Notes: generated by a model not told the origin, from the sequence alone. Positions 7,989-17,209 are shown, counted from the first letter of the stretch. The stretch is DNA of 64,000 bases from Paracoccus marinus (GCF_007018965.1 NZ_VJYZ01000001.1:57664-121663), one strand, 5' to 3'. Numbers and translations: made by a program.

Positions 7989-9943
7989 TCGGCGGGGACC
8001 GCGCGCGCCACGCCGCGGCGCGCGGTGGCGGCGACGCGGTAGCGCCGGTCGGTCAGGCTCGCCAAGCCGCCAAGCGCCATCATCGCGCAGCCCGACCAGA
8101 TCCAGGCGGCGAACGGCTTGACGTAGCTGCGCACCGCCCAGCCGCCGCCCTTCTGCGGATCGCCGATCACCAGGTAGATGTCGCGAAACACCCCGCTTGT
8201 GATCGCGGCCTCGGTCGTGGGCATCGCCTGCACGGGATAGACCCGCTTTTCGGGGTGCAGGACGGCGACCTGCCGACCCCCCCGCTCGACCAGCATCGTC
8301 GCGATGGTCGCGGTATAGTTCGGCCCCTCGACCTCATCGACCGCCTGCAGCGTCACGTCGTAATCCGCGATCCGCATCCGGTCGCCGATATTCGCCACGC
8401 GGATATCCTCGACCTGCCAGGCCATCAGCAGGCTGACGCCGATGAAGGTGATGCCCAGGCCCGCATGGGCCAGCGCCCGGCCCCAGTCCGCGCCCGGCAG
8501 CCGGCCGAGCCGCGCAGGCGTTCCGCCCGCACGCGTCCACAGGTCCACGGCCGACCCGGCGACAAGCCACGCGCCGAGCGCCGCGCCCACGACGGCCAGC
8601 GCCGATTTTCCGGTCGATACCGCGAACACCGCCGCTGCGACCGCGACCGCCAGCACCAGCGCGGGCCTGAGCGTGGCAACCGCGCGCCCCATCCGGCCGC
8701 GCTTCCACGGCAGGATCGTCCCGATCGGCAGCGCGATGGCCAGCACGATCATGAATGGCGTGAACGCCTTTTCAAAGAACGGCGGGCCGACCGACAGCTT
8801 TCGCCCGGCCGCGAATTCAGCCACCAGCGGCCACAGCGTGCCCACGAACACCACGAACGCGGCCACCGCGAGCAGCAGGTTGTTGAGCAGCAGCGCCCCT
8901 TCGCGCGACACCGGCGAGAACACCGTCCGCGTCGTCATCGCGCCCGCGCGCGCCGCAAACAGCGTCAGCGCCCCGCCCACGAACACCGCGAGAATCCCCA
9001 GGATGAACACCCCGCGCGCGGGATCGGTGGCGAAGCTGTGGACCGATGTCAGCACGCCCGAGCGGACGATGAACGTCCCCGTGAGCGACAGCCCGAACGC
9101 CATGATCGCGAGCAGGATCGTCCACGCCTTCATCGTCTCGCGCTTTTCGACCACCACCGCCGAGTGCAGCAGCGCGCCCGCCAGCAGCCACGGCATGAAG
9201 GATGCGTTCTCGACCGGGTCCCAGAACCAGAACCCGCCCCAGCCGAGTTCGTAATAGGCCCACCACGATCCCAGCGCGATCCCGACCGTCAGGAACATCC
9301 ACGCGGCCAGCGTCCAGGGCCGCACCCAGCGCGCCCATGCCGCGTCCACCCGCCCCTCGATCAGGGCGGCGACGGCAAAGCTGAACGACATGCTCAGGCC
9401 GACATAGCCGAGGTAGAGAAAGGGTGGATGGAACGCGAGGCCCGGGTCCTGCAGCAGCGGGTTCAGGTCGCGCCCGTCAAACGGGGGCACGTCCAGCCGC
9501 AGGAACGGGTTCGACGTGAACAGGATGAAGGCGATGAACGCGGACCCGATCGACGCCTGCACCGACAGGACGCGGGCGCGCAGCCGGGGCGGAAGATTGT
9601 CGCCAAAGACCGCCGCCGCCGCCCCGAACAGCGCCAGGATCAGCACCCACAGCAGCATCGAGCCTTCGTGGTTTCCCCAGACGCCGCTGACCTTGTAGAT
9701 CATCGGCTTGGCCGAGTGGCTGTTCTCGTAGACCAGCGCGACCGAGAAGTCCGAGGTGACGAACGCCACCGTCAGCGCCGCAAAGGCGATCCCCAGCAGC
9801 CCGAACTGCGCCATCGCGGCGGGGCGCGCGCTTTCCATCCAGGGCGCGCGGTCGCGCGCGGCGCCGATCATCGGCACGATCATCTGGAACAGCGCCACGC
9901 CGAGCGACAGGACGAGGGCGAAGTGACCCAGCTCGGCAATCAT
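7985..9943 (-). CDS. ccmF: Heme lyase CcmF (652 aa)
   Basis: Large polytopic membrane protein that attaches heme to CxxCH apocytochromes together with CcmH. It contains the tryptophan-rich WWD heme-handling signature (WAYYELGWGGFWFWDPVEN), more than a dozen hydrophobic segments, and a periplasmic C-terminal part beginning near VEDIRVANIGDRM. ATG 9943 gives MIAELGHFALVLSLG, the normal CcmF start; the frame is open 12 codons further, but that part is not conserved. Followed by ccmH with a 4-base overlap. In transcription order it is separated from ccmE by the endolysin and holin genes. Confidence 0.96.
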   Translation of the reverse strand: MIAELGHFALVLSLGVALFQMIVPMIGAARDRAPWMESARPAAMAQFGLLGIAFAALTVAFVTSDFSVALVYENSHSAKPMIYKVSGVWGNHEGSMLLWVLILALFGAAAAVFGDNLPPRLRARVLSVQASIGSAFIAFILFTSNPFLRLDVPPFDGRDLNPLLQDPGLAFHPPFLYLGYVGLSMSFSFAVAALIEGRVDAAWARWVRPWTLAAWMFLTVGIALGSWWAYYELGWGGFWFWDPVENASFMPWLLAGALLHSAVVVEKRETMKAWTILLAIMAFGLSLTGTFIVRSGVLTSVHSFATDPARGVFILGILAVFVGGALTLFAARAGAMTTRTVFSPVSREGALLLNNLLLAVAAFVVFVGTLWPLVAEFAAGRKLSVGPPFFEKAFTPFMIVLAIALPIGTILPWKRGRMGRAVATLRPALVLAVAVAAAVFAVSTGKSALAVVGAALGAWLVAGSAVDLWTRAGGTPARLGRLPGADWGRALAHAGLGITFIGVSLLMAWQVEDIRVANIGDRMRIADYDVTLQAVDEVEGPNYTATIATMLVERGGRQVAVLHPEKRVYPVQAMPTTEAAITSGVFRDIYLVIGDPQKGGGWAVRSYVKPFAAWIWSGCAMMALGGLASLTDRRYRVAATARRGVARAVPAE

Positions 9944-10045
9944 GTCGCGACCCCGCAAAAACCCTGCAAGCGCGCACAATAAGGCGCGGGGCCGGTGCGA
10001 ACCAGCCCCGTGCGCGGGTCATATCGTCACGCTGTCGTGGCGGGG

Positions 10046-10540
10046 TCAGCGTTCCGCCGCCCAGTCCCTGAGCGCGGCGTTGTCGGCGAAGTCGGCGGCA
10101 GGCGCGCCGGTCGTGGTCGTCGTGACCTTTCCGCGCGGCCAGACCCGGCCCCGGAAATAATGCGCCTCGCGCGCGCCGAAGTAGAAGCTGACGATGGCGC
10201 CCATCAGCCACCACAGCGGCTCGGGCACGAGGGCAAGCCCCTCCATCCGCATCGAGAAGCCCGCGGGCTCGGCCATCGCATAGACGAACAGCCCGATCGT
10301 CCCCAGGGTCAGCAGCGGGCGCGGCAGGCGGTTCAGCCCGTTGACCATCGCGTCGAAATGGCTGTCGCCCGCCGACACGAACTCCTGCCCGTGCTCGGAC
10401 ATGGCGCGGGCATAGGCTTCCTCGTCCAGCTCCATCCGGCGGGTGGCGTTGGGGGTGAACACCTCGGACAGCTGGCCCGCGGCGTTGCCCACGGCGGCTA
10501 TGGCGGGGCCGGCCCCGATCACGCGGTCGATCATGCCCAT
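10046..10540 (-). CDS. Holin family protein, 3-TM type (164 aa)
   Basis: Predicted inner-membrane pore protein that lets a muramidase reach the cell wall. Hydrophobic segments lie near residues 71-92 (RPLLTLGTIGLFVYAMAEPA) and 100-124 (LVPEPLWWLMGAIVSFYFGA), with a shorter one near the N-terminus. The C-terminal tail is polar. AAAGGA precedes the ATG at 10540. It overlaps the end of the endolysin gene by 10 bases, an arrangement typical of phage lysis cassettes, yet it sits between ccmE and ccmF with no other phage gene nearby. Family known in Rhodobacterales as a holin paired with a muramidase. Confidence 0.8.
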   Translation of the reverse strand: MGMIDRVIGAGPAIAAVGNAAGQLSEVFTPNATRRMELDEEAYARAMSEHGQEFVSAGDSHFDAMVNGLNRLPRPLLTLGTIGLFVYAMAEPAGFSMRMEGLALVPEPLWWLMGAIVSFYFGAREAHYFRGRVWPRGKVTTTTTGAPAADFADNAALRDWAAER

Positions 10541-11142
10541 GCGGCGGTCCTTTCCTGATGCTCGACGGCGGTCAGGCGGTAACGGGGGGACACGAACGCC
10601 TCGGCCCGGGTGATCCAGCCGCCCTTTCCGCCGGCGCGTGTGCGGGCGTACTTGCGGCTTGCCGGGCGGGCGTCGGCGATGGCGTAGTAATAGTTGCGCC
10701 GCGCGATCCCGTAGGCGTCGGCCAGGTGGCGCGGCGCGACCTCGGCCGCGCCCCTGACTGCGGCGACGGTCTTTGGCCCGACGATGCCGTCGTCGGCGCA
10801 GGGAAAGCCCATCCGCGCCACCAGCCGTTGCAGGATCTTCACCGCGTTGGCACCCGAGTTCACGTACATGTCGAACACGGCGGGCTGGATCGTCGGCGGA
10901 AGCTGGTCCAGCTTCGGTCCGCGAAAGAAATGTTCGACGAAGATGCGGGCCGCCTGTGCCCGGGTCAGCAGCTTCAGGTCGTCGGTCCCCGTCCTGCCGT
11001 CGCCGTTCAGGTCGATCCCCAGCCGCCTGAGCGTGCCGAAGGTGACGCCATACTTGGTGGCCCCGCCCGGATCGTCGGGGTCGTTGACGAAGCCTCCTTC
11101 GCGCGCGACGATCTCGGCCGCGATCTGATCCACTGTCTGCAT
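10531..11142 (-). CDS. GH108-type N-acetylmuramidase (endolysin) paired with holin (203 aa)
   Basis: Peptidoglycan-cleaving lysozyme-like enzyme. The N-terminal domain carries EIVAREGGFVNDPDDPGG with the catalytic Glu in E15-G-G, then YGVTFGTL, which are GH108 hallmarks. A D-x-N-x-D-G loop at 44-55 looks like an EF-hand/dockerin calcium site. The second half (DGIVGPKTVAAV near 120) is the peptidoglycan-binding-3 module. There is no signal peptide, consistent with holin-dependent release. ATG 11142 has GGGGGCAGGG just upstream. A perfect CtrA box lies 47 bases upstream, suggesting that the endolysin-holin pair has its own cell-cycle/CtrA-linked promoter rather than sharing the ccmE promoter. 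Confidence 0.88.
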   Translation of the reverse strand: MQTVDQIAAEIVAREGGFVNDPDDPGGATKYGVTFGTLRRLGIDLNGDGRTGTDDLKLLTRAQAARIFVEHFFRGPKLDQLPPTIQPAVFDMYVNSGANAVKILQRLVARMGFPCADDGIVGPKTVAAVRGAAEVAPRHLADAYGIARRNYYYAIADARPASRKYARTRAGGKGGWITRAEAFVSPRYRLTAVEHQERTAAWA

Positions 11143-11188
11143 CCCTGCCCCCGCATGTCGGTTCAAGGGCAAGGCTCGCGCGGGGCGG

Positions 11189-11203
11189 TTAACCCGGGCT
11201 TAA
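11189..11203. promoter_or_regulatory. Perfect CtrA box upstream of the endolysin-holin pair
   Basis: TTAA-CCCGGGC-TTAA followed by C on the plus strand, and TTAA-GCCCGGG-TTAA-C on the minus strand, match the full CtrA consensus TTAA-N7-TTAAC in both orientations. It lies in the 81-base gap between ccmE and the endolysin, 47 bases from the endolysin ATG. In sequence this GC-rich, eight fixed A/T positions are rare: about 0.03 expected per 64 kb if GC is near 68 percent (my estimate). Confidence 0.75.
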
Positions 11204-11223
11204 CCGACCGTGCGTTGCGGCAA

Positions 11224-11673
11224 TCAGGAGGTCGGTTCCTCGTACACGCCCTGCGCCTTCAGCGTGTCGATGACCTCGCGCGGCATGTAGTTCTCGTCGT
11301 GCTTGGCCAGCAGCGAATCGGCCCGGAACACGCCGTCGCGGTAATAGCCCTTTGCGATCGTGCCGGAGTTTTCAGTGAACAGGTCCGGCCGCGGGTCGGC
11401 GCCGACGTAGCTGACGGGAATGTCCTGCGCGCCGTCGGTCACGACGAAATCGAACGCCACCCCGCCACGGTTCACGATCGAGCCGGTCTTCACCAGCCCG
11501 CCAAGCTGAAAATACTCGGTCTCGCGCGGCGTGTCGGCCACGACCTGCGCGGGCGAGCGATAGAGGCTGATCCCGTCGCGGAAGCCATAACCGATCAGCA
11601 CGGCCGACAGCAGCAGCAGCGCGGCGGCTGCGGCGACAAGCTGGATGCGGCGTTTCTTCTTGAGCGACTTCAT
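11224..11673 (-). CDS. ccmE: Cytochrome c maturation heme chaperone CcmE (149 aa)
   Basis: Periplasmic, membrane-anchored chaperone that carries heme covalently to CcmF. A basic N-terminus (MKSLKKKRRI) is followed by one membrane helix (about 11-29) and the OB-fold periplasmic domain. The heme-binding His125 and Tyr129 are present in LLAKHDENYMP. Transcribed after murI (18-base gap) and before the endolysin. It and ccmF/ccmH serve the same pathway although the lysis pair separates them. Confidence 0.96.
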   Translation of the reverse strand: MKSLKKKRRIQLVAAAAALLLLSAVLIGYGFRDGISLYRSPAQVVADTPRETEYFQLGGLVKTGSIVNRGGVAFDFVVTDGAQDIPVSYVGADPRPDLFTENSGTIAKGYYRDGVFRADSLLAKHDENYMPREVIDTLKAQGVYEEPTS

Positions 11674-11691
11674 GGCTTTGCCGGTTCTTCC

Positions 11692-12504
11692 TCAGGCTGC
11701 CTCGAACCGGATCGGGGCGCGCAGGAACTGCGTGGCCTTCGATCCCACCCGGGCCGGGTCGCCGCTGGTCAGGAACAGCGAGCGAGCGCCGGTGCCCAAA
11801 TAATCGGGCCTGCGGGCCAGATAATCCTCAAGGCTCGCGGCGACCAGATCGGCCTGAGAAAAAAGCTTCACGCCGGGGCCCAGCGCGTCCTGGAACACGC
11901 GCGCCATCAGCGGGTAATGGGTGCAGCCCAGCACCGCCGCCTGCGGGTGCGGCATCCGGCGTTTCAGCGCCTCGACATGGCTGCGGACCAGCGCCTCGGC
12001 CAGGATCTCGTCGCCATCCTCGATCGCATCGACAAGGCCGCCGCAGGGCTGCGCCTCGACATCGACGCCGATCGCGCGGAACGCCAGTTCGCGCTGGAAC
12101 GCCCGGCTGGCGACGGTCGCGGGCGTCGCGAACAGGGCCACGTGCTTGACCGCGACCTCGCGCGGGGGGCTGTTGTCGCCCCAATGCCGCTCGGTCAGCG
12201 CCTCGATCAGCGGCACGAACACGCCCAGGACCCGCTTGCCCTCGGGCAGCCAGCTTTCCTGCATCCGGCGCAGCGCGGCGGCGCTGGCGGTGTTGCAGGC
12301 GAGGATCACAAGGTCGCAGCCTTCGTCCCACAGCCGCTCGGTCGCGGCGCAGGTCAGGCGGAAGATGTCGTCGGGCGTGCGGGTGCCGTAGGGGGCGTTT
12401 GCGTTGTCGCCCAGATAGACCAGCGGCAGGTCGGGCATCCGGGCGGCGATGGCCTGGTGCACCGTCAGCCCGCCCAGCCCCGAATCGAATACGCCGACCG
12501 CCAT
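11692..12504 (-). CDS. murI: Glutamate racemase (270 aa)
   Basis: Converts L-glutamate to D-glutamate for peptidoglycan. It shows the MurI start [13 protein letters not shown] with the conserved Asp-Ser pair, the first catalytic cysteine in ACNTASA (C70) and the second in GCTHYPL (C194). Also present are [11 protein letters not shown] near 30-40 and GLVDAIEDG near 156. Length matches the family. It is first in a minus-strand run leading into ccmE. Confidence 0.95.
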   Translation of the reverse strand: MAVGVFDSGLGGLTVHQAIAARMPDLPLVYLGDNANAPYGTRTPDDIFRLTCAATERLWDEGCDLVILACNTASAAALRRMQESWLPEGKRVLGVFVPLIEALTERHWGDNSPPREVAVKHVALFATPATVASRAFQRELAFRAIGVDVEAQPCGGLVDAIEDGDEILAEALVRSHVEALKRRMPHPQAAVLGCTHYPLMARVFQDALGPGVKLFSQADLVAASLEDYLARRPDYLGTGARSLFLTSGDPARVGSKATQFLRAPIRFEAA

Positions 12505-12592
12505 CGCAGTGTCCCCGGTTGAAATCCGCCGCTTGGTTTAGAGACTGACGGCGGAAATTACCACTTCGACGCGGCGCCGGGCCGCGAATGCG

Positions 12593-15500
12593 TCACTCGG
12601 CCGCGTGCCGCATCGGCGTGCCGCCCGCGCGGATCGCGTCGAGCAGGGCGGCGCGGCGGGGGGCGGCGTCCTCGGCGGCGCGGTCCTTGATGAAGCCGTA
12701 GCCGCGAATATCCAGCGGCAGTTCCGCCAGTTCGCGGATCAGGTCCATCGTCGCGGGCGTCGCGCGGGGCAGGACTTCGCGCATGTCGGCCTCGAACCGG
12801 GCGATCATCGCCCGCTCGCGGCGGCGTTCGGGCATATATCCGAAGACGTCGAAGGGCGTGCCCCGCAAGCCCTTCATGCCCGCGAGCAACCTGAACGCCC
12901 GGCCCATCCACGGCCCGAACTCGCGCTTCTTCGGCCGTCCGTCGCTGTCGCGGCCGGTCAGCACCGGCGGCGCGAGGTGATAGGTCACGCGCACTTCGCC
13001 CTCGAAGGCCTGCGCCACGCGGTCGGCGGTGTCGAGATGCAGCCGCGCGACCTCGTATTCGTCCTTGTAGGCCAGAAGCTTGTAGTAGCCCTTGGCGACG
13101 CTTTCCCGAAGTTCGGCCGGGGCCTGCGCCACGAGGTCGAGGAACCGGCGCTTCAGCCCCTCGCCCTGGTAATCCACCAGCCGCGCGGCGCGGTAGGCGA
13201 CCGGGTCGCGGGGCAGCGTGGTGGGCTCTGCGGGTGCGGCGAGCTTGTCGGGGTTCAGGACCGCCCAGCGCCCGATCTGGAACGCGCGCTGGTTTTCCGC
13301 GACCTTGGCGCCGTTCAGCTCGACCGCCTTCAGGATCGCCGCCTCGCTCAGCGGGATCAGCCCCTGCTGGAAGGCCGCGCCCATCACCAGCATGTTGGAA
13401 TAGATCGAATCCCCCAGCAGACGCTCGGCCAGCTGCGATGCGTCGAAGAACGCCGTCCGCTCGCCCAGCCGCGCCTGCAGCGACATCTTCAGCCGGTCGG
13501 CGGGCACGCGGAAGTCGCGGTTGCGGGTGAACTCGCCGGTGATGATCTCGTGGTCGTTGACGACCGCGCCGGTGCGGCCGGTGGTCATCAGGCCGATGGT
13601 CCGGGCGCCCGCCGTCACGACAAGGTCGCCGCCGATGATGCAGTCGGCCTCGCCCACCGCGACCCGGATGGCGCTGATGTCCTCGGGCCGGTTCGCAAGG
13701 CGCAGGTGGATGTGGACAGCGCCGCCCTTCTGGGCGAGGCCGGCCATTTCCATCATGCCCGCGCCCTTGCCGTCGATCTGGGCGGCCTGCGCCAGCACCG
13801 CGCCGATGGTCACGACCCCGGTGCCGCCGACGCCGGTGATGACGATGTTGTGGGTGCCGTCGATCGCGGGCAGCCGGGGCGCGGGCAGAACGGGAAGCTC
13901 GAACGCCTCGGCCTTTGGGCGGCGCGGGCGGCCGCCCTGAACGCTGACGAAGCTGGGGCAGAAGCCCTTGACGCAGCTGAAGTCCTTGTTGCACGACGAT
14001 TGGTCGATGGCGCGCTTGCGGCCGAGTTCCGTGTCGACCGGCACGACCGAGACGCAGTTCGACTGGACCGAGCAGTCGCCGCACCCCTCGCAGACGTCGG
14101 TGTTGATGAAAACGCGCCGGTCCGGGTCGGGGAACGCGCCCTTCTTGCGGCGGCGGCGCTTTTCGGCGGCGCAGGTCTGGACATAAACGATGGCGGAGAC
14201 GCCGCCGACCTGTTCCAGCTCACGCTGGACGGCCATCAGGTTCGCGCGTTCCTCGAACCGCAGCCCGGCGGGGAAGATGCCGCGGTCGATTTCTTCCTTT
14301 TCGTCGTAGACAAGGACGACCGGCACATCCATCGCCTGCACCTCGCGCACGATCTGCGGTGCCGTCAGCCCGCCCTCGTTGGGCTGGCCGCCGGTCATCG
14401 CGACGGCGTCGTTGAACAGGATCTTGTAGGTGATGTTGGTGCCCGCCGCCTTGGCGGCGCGGATCGCAAGGCTGCCGGAGTGGTTGTAGGTGCCGTCGCC
14501 CAGGTTCTGGAAAACGTGCGGACGCTTGGAAAACGGCGCCTCGCCGACCCAGTTCACGCCCTCGCCGCCCATCTGGGTAAAACCGGTCGTCTCGCGGTCC
14601 ATCCACTGGACCATGTAGTGGCAGCCGATCCCGGCATATGCGCGGCTGCCGTCCGGCACCTTGGTCGATGAGTTGTGCGGGCAGCCCGAGCAGAACCACG
14701 GCGTGCGGACAGCGATCTCGGCCGCATTGTCGGCGCGGCGGGTGTCGGCGATGCGCGACAAAGCCGCCTCAAGCGCGTCGGTGCGGCGCCCTTCCTCGAT
14801 GAAGATGTCGCCCAGCCGCTGCGCGATCAGGACGGGGTCGAGCGCGTAGCGGGTCGGGAACAGTTCGATCCGGCGGCCGTGTTCCCAGGTGTCGCCCTTG
14901 TGCCAGCCATAGACGCGGCGGCCGCGGCGATCGTCGAAGATCGCCTCCTTGACCTGCACCTCGATCAGCTTGCGCTTTTCCTCGACCACGATGATGAGAT
15001 CGAGCCCCTCGGCCCACTCGTGGAAGCTGGTCATGTCCAGCGGCCAAGTCTGGCCGATCTTGTAGGTGGTGATGCCCAGCCGCTCGGCCATTTCCTCATC
15101 AATGCCCAGCAGCGACAGCGCATGCACCACGTCGAGCCAGTTCTTGCCCGCCGCCGCGATCCCGATCTTCGCGCCGGGCTTGCCCCAGACGCGGCGGTCG
15201 ATGCGGTTCGCGCGGGCGAACGCCTCGGCCGCGAAACGCTTGTAGTCGATCATCCGCGCTTCCTGAACGACCGGCGTGTCGCCCAGACGGATGTTCAGCC
15301 CGCCCTCGGGCATCAGGAAGTCGTCGGGGGTGACGAACGACATGCGGAAGGGGTCGCCATCGACCACGCTCGTCGCCTCGACCGTGTCCTTCATGGTCTT
15401 GAGGCCGGTCCAAACGCCCGCATAGCGCGACAGCGCCCATGCATAAAGGCCGTAGTCCAGGATTTCCTGCACGCCCGCTGGCGACAGGACCGGGATATAG

Positions 15501-15994
15501 GCATCGACCATGGCCCAGTCGGATTGGTGCAGCACGGTCGAGCTTTCGCCGGTGTGGTCGTCGCCCATCGCCATCACGACGCCGCCGTGCTTGGACGATC
15601 CCGCCATGTTGGCGTGGCGCATCACGTCGCCGGTGCGGTCCACGCCCGGGCCCTTGCCGTACCACAGCGCGAAGACGCCGTCGTATTTCCCCTCGCCGCG
15701 CAGTTCGGCCTGCTGGCTGCCCCAGATCGCGGTCGCCGCCAGATCCTCGTTCAGGCCCGGCTGGAACAGGACGTTCGCGGGATCCAGCAGCTTCTTCGAC
15801 TTCATCATCTGCAGATCGACGCCGCCGAGGGGCGAGCCGCGATAGCCGGTGACGAGCCCCGCCGTGTTCAGCCCCGCCGCCTTGTCGCGCGCGGCCTGCA
15901 TCAGCATCAGCCGGACCAGCGCCTGCGTCCCGTTTAAAAGGACGTGCTGCCGCGACAGGTCGAAGCGATCGGACAAGGAAACCTGGATGCTCAT
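12593..15994 (-). CDS. Indolepyruvate ferredoxin oxidoreductase, fused subunits (1133 aa)
   Basis: ThDP- and iron-sulfur-dependent 2-oxoacid oxidoreductase that decarboxylates aryl pyruvates (or related branched-chain keto acids) to acyl-CoA. The N-terminal pyrimidine-binding half starts near VTGYRGSPLGGVD. The ThDP half contains GEGVNWVGEAPF and NLGDGTYNHSG. A cysteine-rich ferredoxin-like segment includes CEGCGDCSVQSNC and CNKDFSCVKGFCPSF. The C-terminal gamma domain contains GVGGTGVVTIGAVLAQAA. The fused alpha-gamma layout of about 1150 residues is usual for proteobacteria. GGGGGGAGCAAG precedes the ATG. Divergent from a LysR gene, with a palindrome between the promoter elements. Confidence 0.92.
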   Translation of the reverse strand: MSIQVSLSDRFDLSRQHVLLNGTQALVRLMLMQAARDKAAGLNTAGLVTGYRGSPLGGVDLQMMKSKKLLDPANVLFQPGLNEDLAATAIWGSQQAELRGEGKYDGVFALWYGKGPGVDRTGDVMRHANMAGSSKHGGVVMAMGDDHTGESSTVLHQSDWAMVDAYIPVLSPAGVQEILDYGLYAWALSRYAGVWTGLKTMKDTVEATSVVDGDPFRMSFVTPDDFLMPEGGLNIRLGDTPVVQEARMIDYKRFAAEAFARANRIDRRVWGKPGAKIGIAAAGKNWLDVVHALSLLGIDEEMAERLGITTYKIGQTWPLDMTSFHEWAEGLDLIIVVEEKRKLIEVQVKEAIFDDRRGRRVYGWHKGDTWEHGRRIELFPTRYALDPVLIAQRLGDIFIEEGRRTDALEAALSRIADTRRADNAAEIAVRTPWFCSGCPHNSSTKVPDGSRAYAGIGCHYMVQWMDRETTGFTQMGGEGVNWVGEAPFSKRPHVFQNLGDGTYNHSGSLAIRAAKAAGTNITYKILFNDAVAMTGGQPNEGGLTAPQIVREVQAMDVPVVLVYDEKEEIDRGIFPAGLRFEERANLMAVQRELEQVGGVSAIVYVQTCAAEKRRRRKKGAFPDPDRRVFINTDVCEGCGDCSVQSNCVSVVPVDTELGRKRAIDQSSCNKDFSCVKGFCPSFVSVQGGRPRRPKAEAFELPVLPAPRLPAIDGTHNIVITGVGGTGVVTIGAVLAQAAQIDGKGAGMMEMAGLAQKGGAVHIHLRLANRPEDISAIRVAVGEADCIIGGDLVVTAGARTIGLMTTGRTGAVVNDHEIITGEFTRNRDFRVPADRLKMSLQARLGERTAFFDASQLAERLLGDSIYSNMLVMGAAFQQGLIPLSEAAILKAVELNGAKVAENQRAFQIGRWAVLNPDKLAAPAEPTTLPRDPVAYRAARLVDYQGEGLKRRFLDLVAQAPAELRESVAKGYYKLLAYKDEYEVARLHLDTADRVAQAFEGEVRVTYHLAPPVLTGRDSDGRPKKREFGPWMGRAFRLLAGMKGLRGTPFDVFGYMPERRRERAMIARFEADMREVLPRATPATMDLIRELAELPLDIRGYGFIKDRAAEDAAPRRAALLDAIRAGGTPMRHAAE

Positions 15995-16023
15995 CTTGCT
16001 CCCCCCAGCTGGATGATGGCGTC

Positions 16024-16052
16024 AGTATAGGTCAGTCAAACTGACCGATAAA
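16024..16052 (-). promoter_or_regulatory. Promoter with embedded palindromic operator for the indolepyruvate oxidoreductase gene
   Basis: On the minus strand TTTATC (16047-16052) and TATACT (16024-16029) are spaced by exactly 17 bases, and that spacer is a perfect palindrome, GGTCAGT-TTG-ACTGACC (16030-16046). Transcription would start near 16017, about 23 bases before the ATG. The palindrome contains the T-N11-A pattern (16032-16044) typical of LysR sites, so the divergent LysR regulator is the first candidate to bind; a TetR-like repressor elsewhere is the alternative. Confidence 0.6.
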
Positions 16053-16131
16053 GGATTTTCTGAAACGGCGTTTATGGGATACCGCTGCACGGCAACGGGC
16101 GGACCAACGACCCGGGCCAAAGGGGGGCGAC

Positions 16132-17028
16132 ATGGACTGGGACAAGCTGCGGATTTTCCACGCCGTCGCCGACGCGGGCAGCCTGACCCATGCGGGCGAC
16201 GTGCTGCACCTGTCGCAGTCGGCCGTCAGCCGCCAGGTCCGCGCGCTCGAGGAGATGCTGGGCACCACGCTGTTCCACCGCCATGCGCGCGGGCTGATCC
16301 TCACCGAACAGGGCGAGATGCTGTTCGAGGCGACGCGCTCGATCTCGCGCAAGCTCGACACCACCGCCGCCCGCATCCGCGACAGCGAGGAACATGTCTT
16401 CGGCGAACTGCGCGTGACCACGACCGTGGGTTTCGGGACGATGTGGCTGGTGCCGCGTCTGGCGAAGCTCTTCGCGCGCTATCCCGACCTCAAGATCGAC
16501 CTGATGCTCGAGGAACGCGTGCTGGACCTGCCCATGCGCGAGGCGGACGTGGCGATCCGCATGAAGGAACCCAGCCAGGCCGACCTGATTCGCCGGCGGT
16601 TGCTGAACATCCGCATGCGGCTTTACGCCTCGCAGACCTATCTCGACCAGGCGGGCACGCCGACCGAAATCTCGGACCTCGGGCCGCACCGCCTGATCTG
16701 CCAGAACCCCGCCACGCCGCAGGTGCAGTCGGGGGCGGCGCTGGTGCAGACGCTTCTGGCGCAGAACATCGCGTCGACGCTTCTGGTGAACAACTACTTC
16801 GGGGTCCTGCAAGGCGTGCTGAGCCATGTGGGCATCGGCGTCCTGCCCGACTATTTGACCGTGGACTTCCCCCACCTCGTCCGCGTCATGCCCGAGGTGG
16901 AGAGCACCGAAGTGCCGGTTTTTCTTGCCTTTCCCGAGGAACTGCGCGGGTCGCGCCGGGTGGCGGCCTTCCGCGACTTCGTGCTCGACGAAATCCAGCA
17001 GATGCGGCGGCCGATAATGGCCGAGTGA
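16132..17028 (+). CDS. LysR family transcriptional regulator (298 aa)
   Basis: Helix-turn-helix domain at residues 1-60: MDWDKLRIFHAVADAGSLT, then LSQSAVSRQVRALEEMLGTT and a wing (LFHRHARGLILTEQG). The rest is the LysR substrate-binding domain (ELRVTTTVGFGTMWLVPRL and onward). AAAGGGGGGCGAC lies before the ATG. It is divergent from the indolepyruvate oxidoreductase gene and probably controls it and itself through the palindrome between them. The effector is unknown; an aromatic amino acid catabolite would fit the neighbour. Confidence 0.9.
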   Translation: MDWDKLRIFHAVADAGSLTHAGDVLHLSQSAVSRQVRALEEMLGTTLFHRHARGLILTEQGEMLFEATRSISRKLDTTAARIRDSEEHVFGELRVTTTVGFGTMWLVPRLAKLFARYPDLKIDLMLEERVLDLPMREADVAIRMKEPSQADLIRRRLLNIRMRLYASQTYLDQAGTPTEISDLGPHRLICQNPATPQVQSGAALVQTLLAQNIASTLLVNNYFGVLQGVLSHVGIGVLPDYLTVDFPHLVRVMPEVESTEVPVFLAFPEELRGSRRVAAFRDFVLDEIQQMRRPIMAE

Positions 17029-17209
17029 CCCCTCGCGGGTTTGCGCCTGACGCAGGCCCGCATCGGCAGACATTCGCCACGCGCAACGCCGATATGCTGA
17101 TCCGGCCGCCTCGCCTGCCTTGCGCGCGGGCATCGCTGTCCATATTTCGATCCCCGAAGCGACGATGGCCCTTCGGGCGCCGTTGTTCTTCACCTCCCTG
17201 TTGGACTTG

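Noticed and set aside
8255..9982. Long plus-strand open frame opposite ccmF
   Set aside because: Arg/Gln/His/Pro-rich translation with no domain and exact antisense overlap with a well-supported CcmF; a codon-bias shadow typical of GC-rich DNA.
10046..11142. Holin-endolysin pair as the edge of a prophage
   Set aside because: No integrase, capsid, terminase or attachment repeats are nearby, and the flanking genes are housekeeping cytochrome c maturation genes. A domesticated lysis cassette fits better.
12605..14671. 688-codon plus-strand frame opposite the indolepyruvate oxidoreductase gene
   Set aside because: Low-complexity Ala/Arg/Asp/Val sequence without motifs; the minus strand encodes a complete, motif-rich enzyme.
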